Assembly: GCA_029961685.1 (NCBI GenBank)
Contig: JARWKL010000016.1
Span: forward strand, 253,001-317,000
Reading direction: 5' to 3'
Length of the DNA: 64,000 nt
From: Aristolochia californica
Lineage: Eukaryota > Streptophyta > Magnoliopsida > Piperales > Aristolochiaceae
Each line of letters opens with the position of its first letter. The stretch's first letter is position 1. The notes under the pieces are model-generated. The model searched no databases and was not told the DNA's origin. It saw nothing but the letters and a program-made list of their open reading frames with translations. A program made the translations under genes and the position numbers. Shown here piece by piece: positions 62,625 to 64,000 of the stretch.

Positions 62625-63530
62625 CTGAAACAAAATTTTAGCCAATACAAACTAATTAACAATTTTTTCTCTAAAAAATATCACTGGACAAAGTACATAC
62701 TAATATGAGCATATTACCAAAAAAGATCGGTACTGTCAACATGAAAGCCAGAGAAAACATTCAATGAGTTCATAAATTTTCAGTTGCATGAGTAGTCTGT
62801 ATCGAGCTGCATGCAAGATCGCAGTGAGATTTCCGCACCCACAATTTCTCAACAGCTTCTCTCAACAACTGGGAGATTCAATCCAAACCAACAGCAAATC
62901 TAGTTGAATTACTTCTATGAAATGTGCAGTAATGCAGCTCAAGAGTAAGATATTAGAAAAGAAAAAATGAAATTGTATTCAGCTCAGTCCAAACGTTTTT
63001 AACAGAGACACAGAGCTCAGACACTGCAAGCCTCTCAGTACAATGATGCTGTGCACCTGCAGAGACAGGCCAAATAGACTATGACCTTGATACCATTAGT
63101 AGGGTAGACTACTTCTCACATATTGAGACCATTTAAAGAAGAAAACCTAACTATTTCTAGAACATCATTCTGTTACTTTTACATCAAAAATTAGAGTTTC
63201 ATTTTGTCCATGTAATATATATTAATGTCATGGAAGTGTTTGAGATCTAGTTGTATATGTGGAAAAATTGGCCAGGTCAAATTTGTAATAATTTGGAAGA
63301 TGTTTTGCTGCCCAGGGCACAATAGTCATTTACCTACATGCATACCATCAAAGTTCTAAGCACAAACTGGCATATTTCATACCAAGTTCAAGGAAATTTT
63401 AGGAGGACATTCCAAAATGAATTAACCTAGGCAAGTCACAAGCACCCAAAGTGGACTCAGTACCCAGTAATTGAGTGCCAGATTTGTATGGGTTCAGACA
63501 TCATACTCCTTTAGTTCTCACTTTGTTTAC
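62625..63530 (-). other. Upstream introns/5' region of ITPK, exons not resolved
   Basis: The exon before 62624 must end in phase 1. A minus-strand stretch at about 62870-62830 (REAVEKLWVRK reading) weakly recalls the 'EAV.KAGL' segment that precedes AKPLV in the family, but I could not find matching splice sites. Nothing else is recognisable. Confidence 0.35.
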
Positions 63531-64000
63531 CTTTTGTCCACTGAGCTTTTCATAAACAATTTGTTAGGGGGATTGTATAACACTATCTATCCAATAAAAT
63601 TTTGAAGACAATGGTCAGTGATAAGCCTCCTCTTGTCAATGATGACTGGCATATTATTGGATGCTCTCATGATCCCAAACCCCACTCAATTGATATGCAT
63701 ATATTAACTCTTAAGTGCATTCATCACAGGAATGCACACAAGAAACTAACAAATAAGAGCATCCACATGTTCACGCTTTTTTTATCTCTTTTCCAGTGAT
63801 CAATTTGTTAGGGGAATTGTATAACATTACCTAAATAAAATTTCAAAGACTGATCGGTGTTAGGCCTCATCTTGTCAATGATGAACTGTTATATTGTTCG
63901 ATGCTCTCATGATCCGAAACCCCACTTAAATGATATCCATATATTAACTCTAGCTGCATTCATCACAGGAAAGCACACAAGAAACTAACAAATAAGAGCA
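63531..64000 (+). repeat. Tandem repeat of about 246 bp (two units, second cut by window end)
   Basis: The unit with atttgttaggggg.attgtataaca near 63560 recurs near 63806. The following parts (cctcatcttgtcaatgatga, gatgctctcatgatcc, cacaagaaactaacaaataagagca) also recur in the same order. The copies are diverged by roughly a tenth by eye. It carries no coding sense. More units may follow outside the window. Confidence 0.85.

Noticed and set aside
62975..63065. Possible ITPK N-terminal exon on the minus strand
   Set aside because: Reading VHSIIVLRGLQ does not match the family, and no consistent splice phases could be built.
1..64000. CRISPR array, tRNA or rRNA genes
   Set aside because: No regularly spaced short repeats, and no cloverleaf or rRNA-like stretch noticed; the TGGTATCAGA-type hits are retroelement primer binding sites.

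Overview
This is a flowering-plant nuclear window, most likely from a eudicot with a repeat-rich genome. It has spliceosomal introns with GT/AG ends, a plant-type DICER-LIKE 3 gene, a plant inositol-phosphate kinase gene, and LINEs with a C-terminal RNase H domain. The species cannot be fixed from sequence alone; a long-intron lineage such as a basal eudicot or woody species would fit.

The backbone is one host gene on the + strand, DCL3 (24-nt siRNA Dicer). I can place 22 exons from 26325 to the stop codon at 59331. They join in one open frame of 4539 nt (1512 codons plus stop) with consistent splice phases at every junction. The exons before the DECH-box exon (Walker A and N-terminus) are not in the window, so 1-26324 is probably the end of an intron of at least 26 kb. 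DCL3 introns are bimodal: most are 77-250 bp, but several are 2.5-9.4 kb and one exceeds 26 kb. Nearly all the extra length is retrotransposon.

Layout: 1-13900 is a LINE (E1, +) split by a 7.16-kb full-length LINE of the same family inserted in the opposite orientation (E2, -). It has a perfect 15-bp target-site duplication and makes a giant inverted repeat. 14-26 kb holds at least six more LINE pieces nested in each other, a copia RT fragment and a TRIM-like solo LTR. 26.3-35 kb holds the helicase exons with a copia 3' end, LINE copies and two micro LINE insertions. 35-44.5 kb is a 9.4-kb intron with C-type LINEs, one of which was hit by a complete chromovirus (Ty3/gypsy) and by a complete 369-bp TRIM element. 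44459-47784 is a compact exon cluster (helicase C, DUF283, PAZ, RNase IIIa start). 47785-56399 is an 8.6-kb intron holding a long LINE, another LINE piece and two copia LTRs. 56400-59331 is the RNase IIIa/IIIb/dsRBD exon cluster. 59332-61470 is intergenic. 61471-62624 (-) holds the five last exons of an inositol 1,3,4-trisphosphate 5/6-kinase gene, convergent with DCL3. The window ends in a tandem repeat.

The two host genes have no obvious functional link. The most interesting idea is that the DCL3 pre-mRNA itself carries a multi-kilobase LINE inverted repeat, so it could form the dsRNA that DCL3 cleaves. That is inference from geometry and needs small-RNA data.
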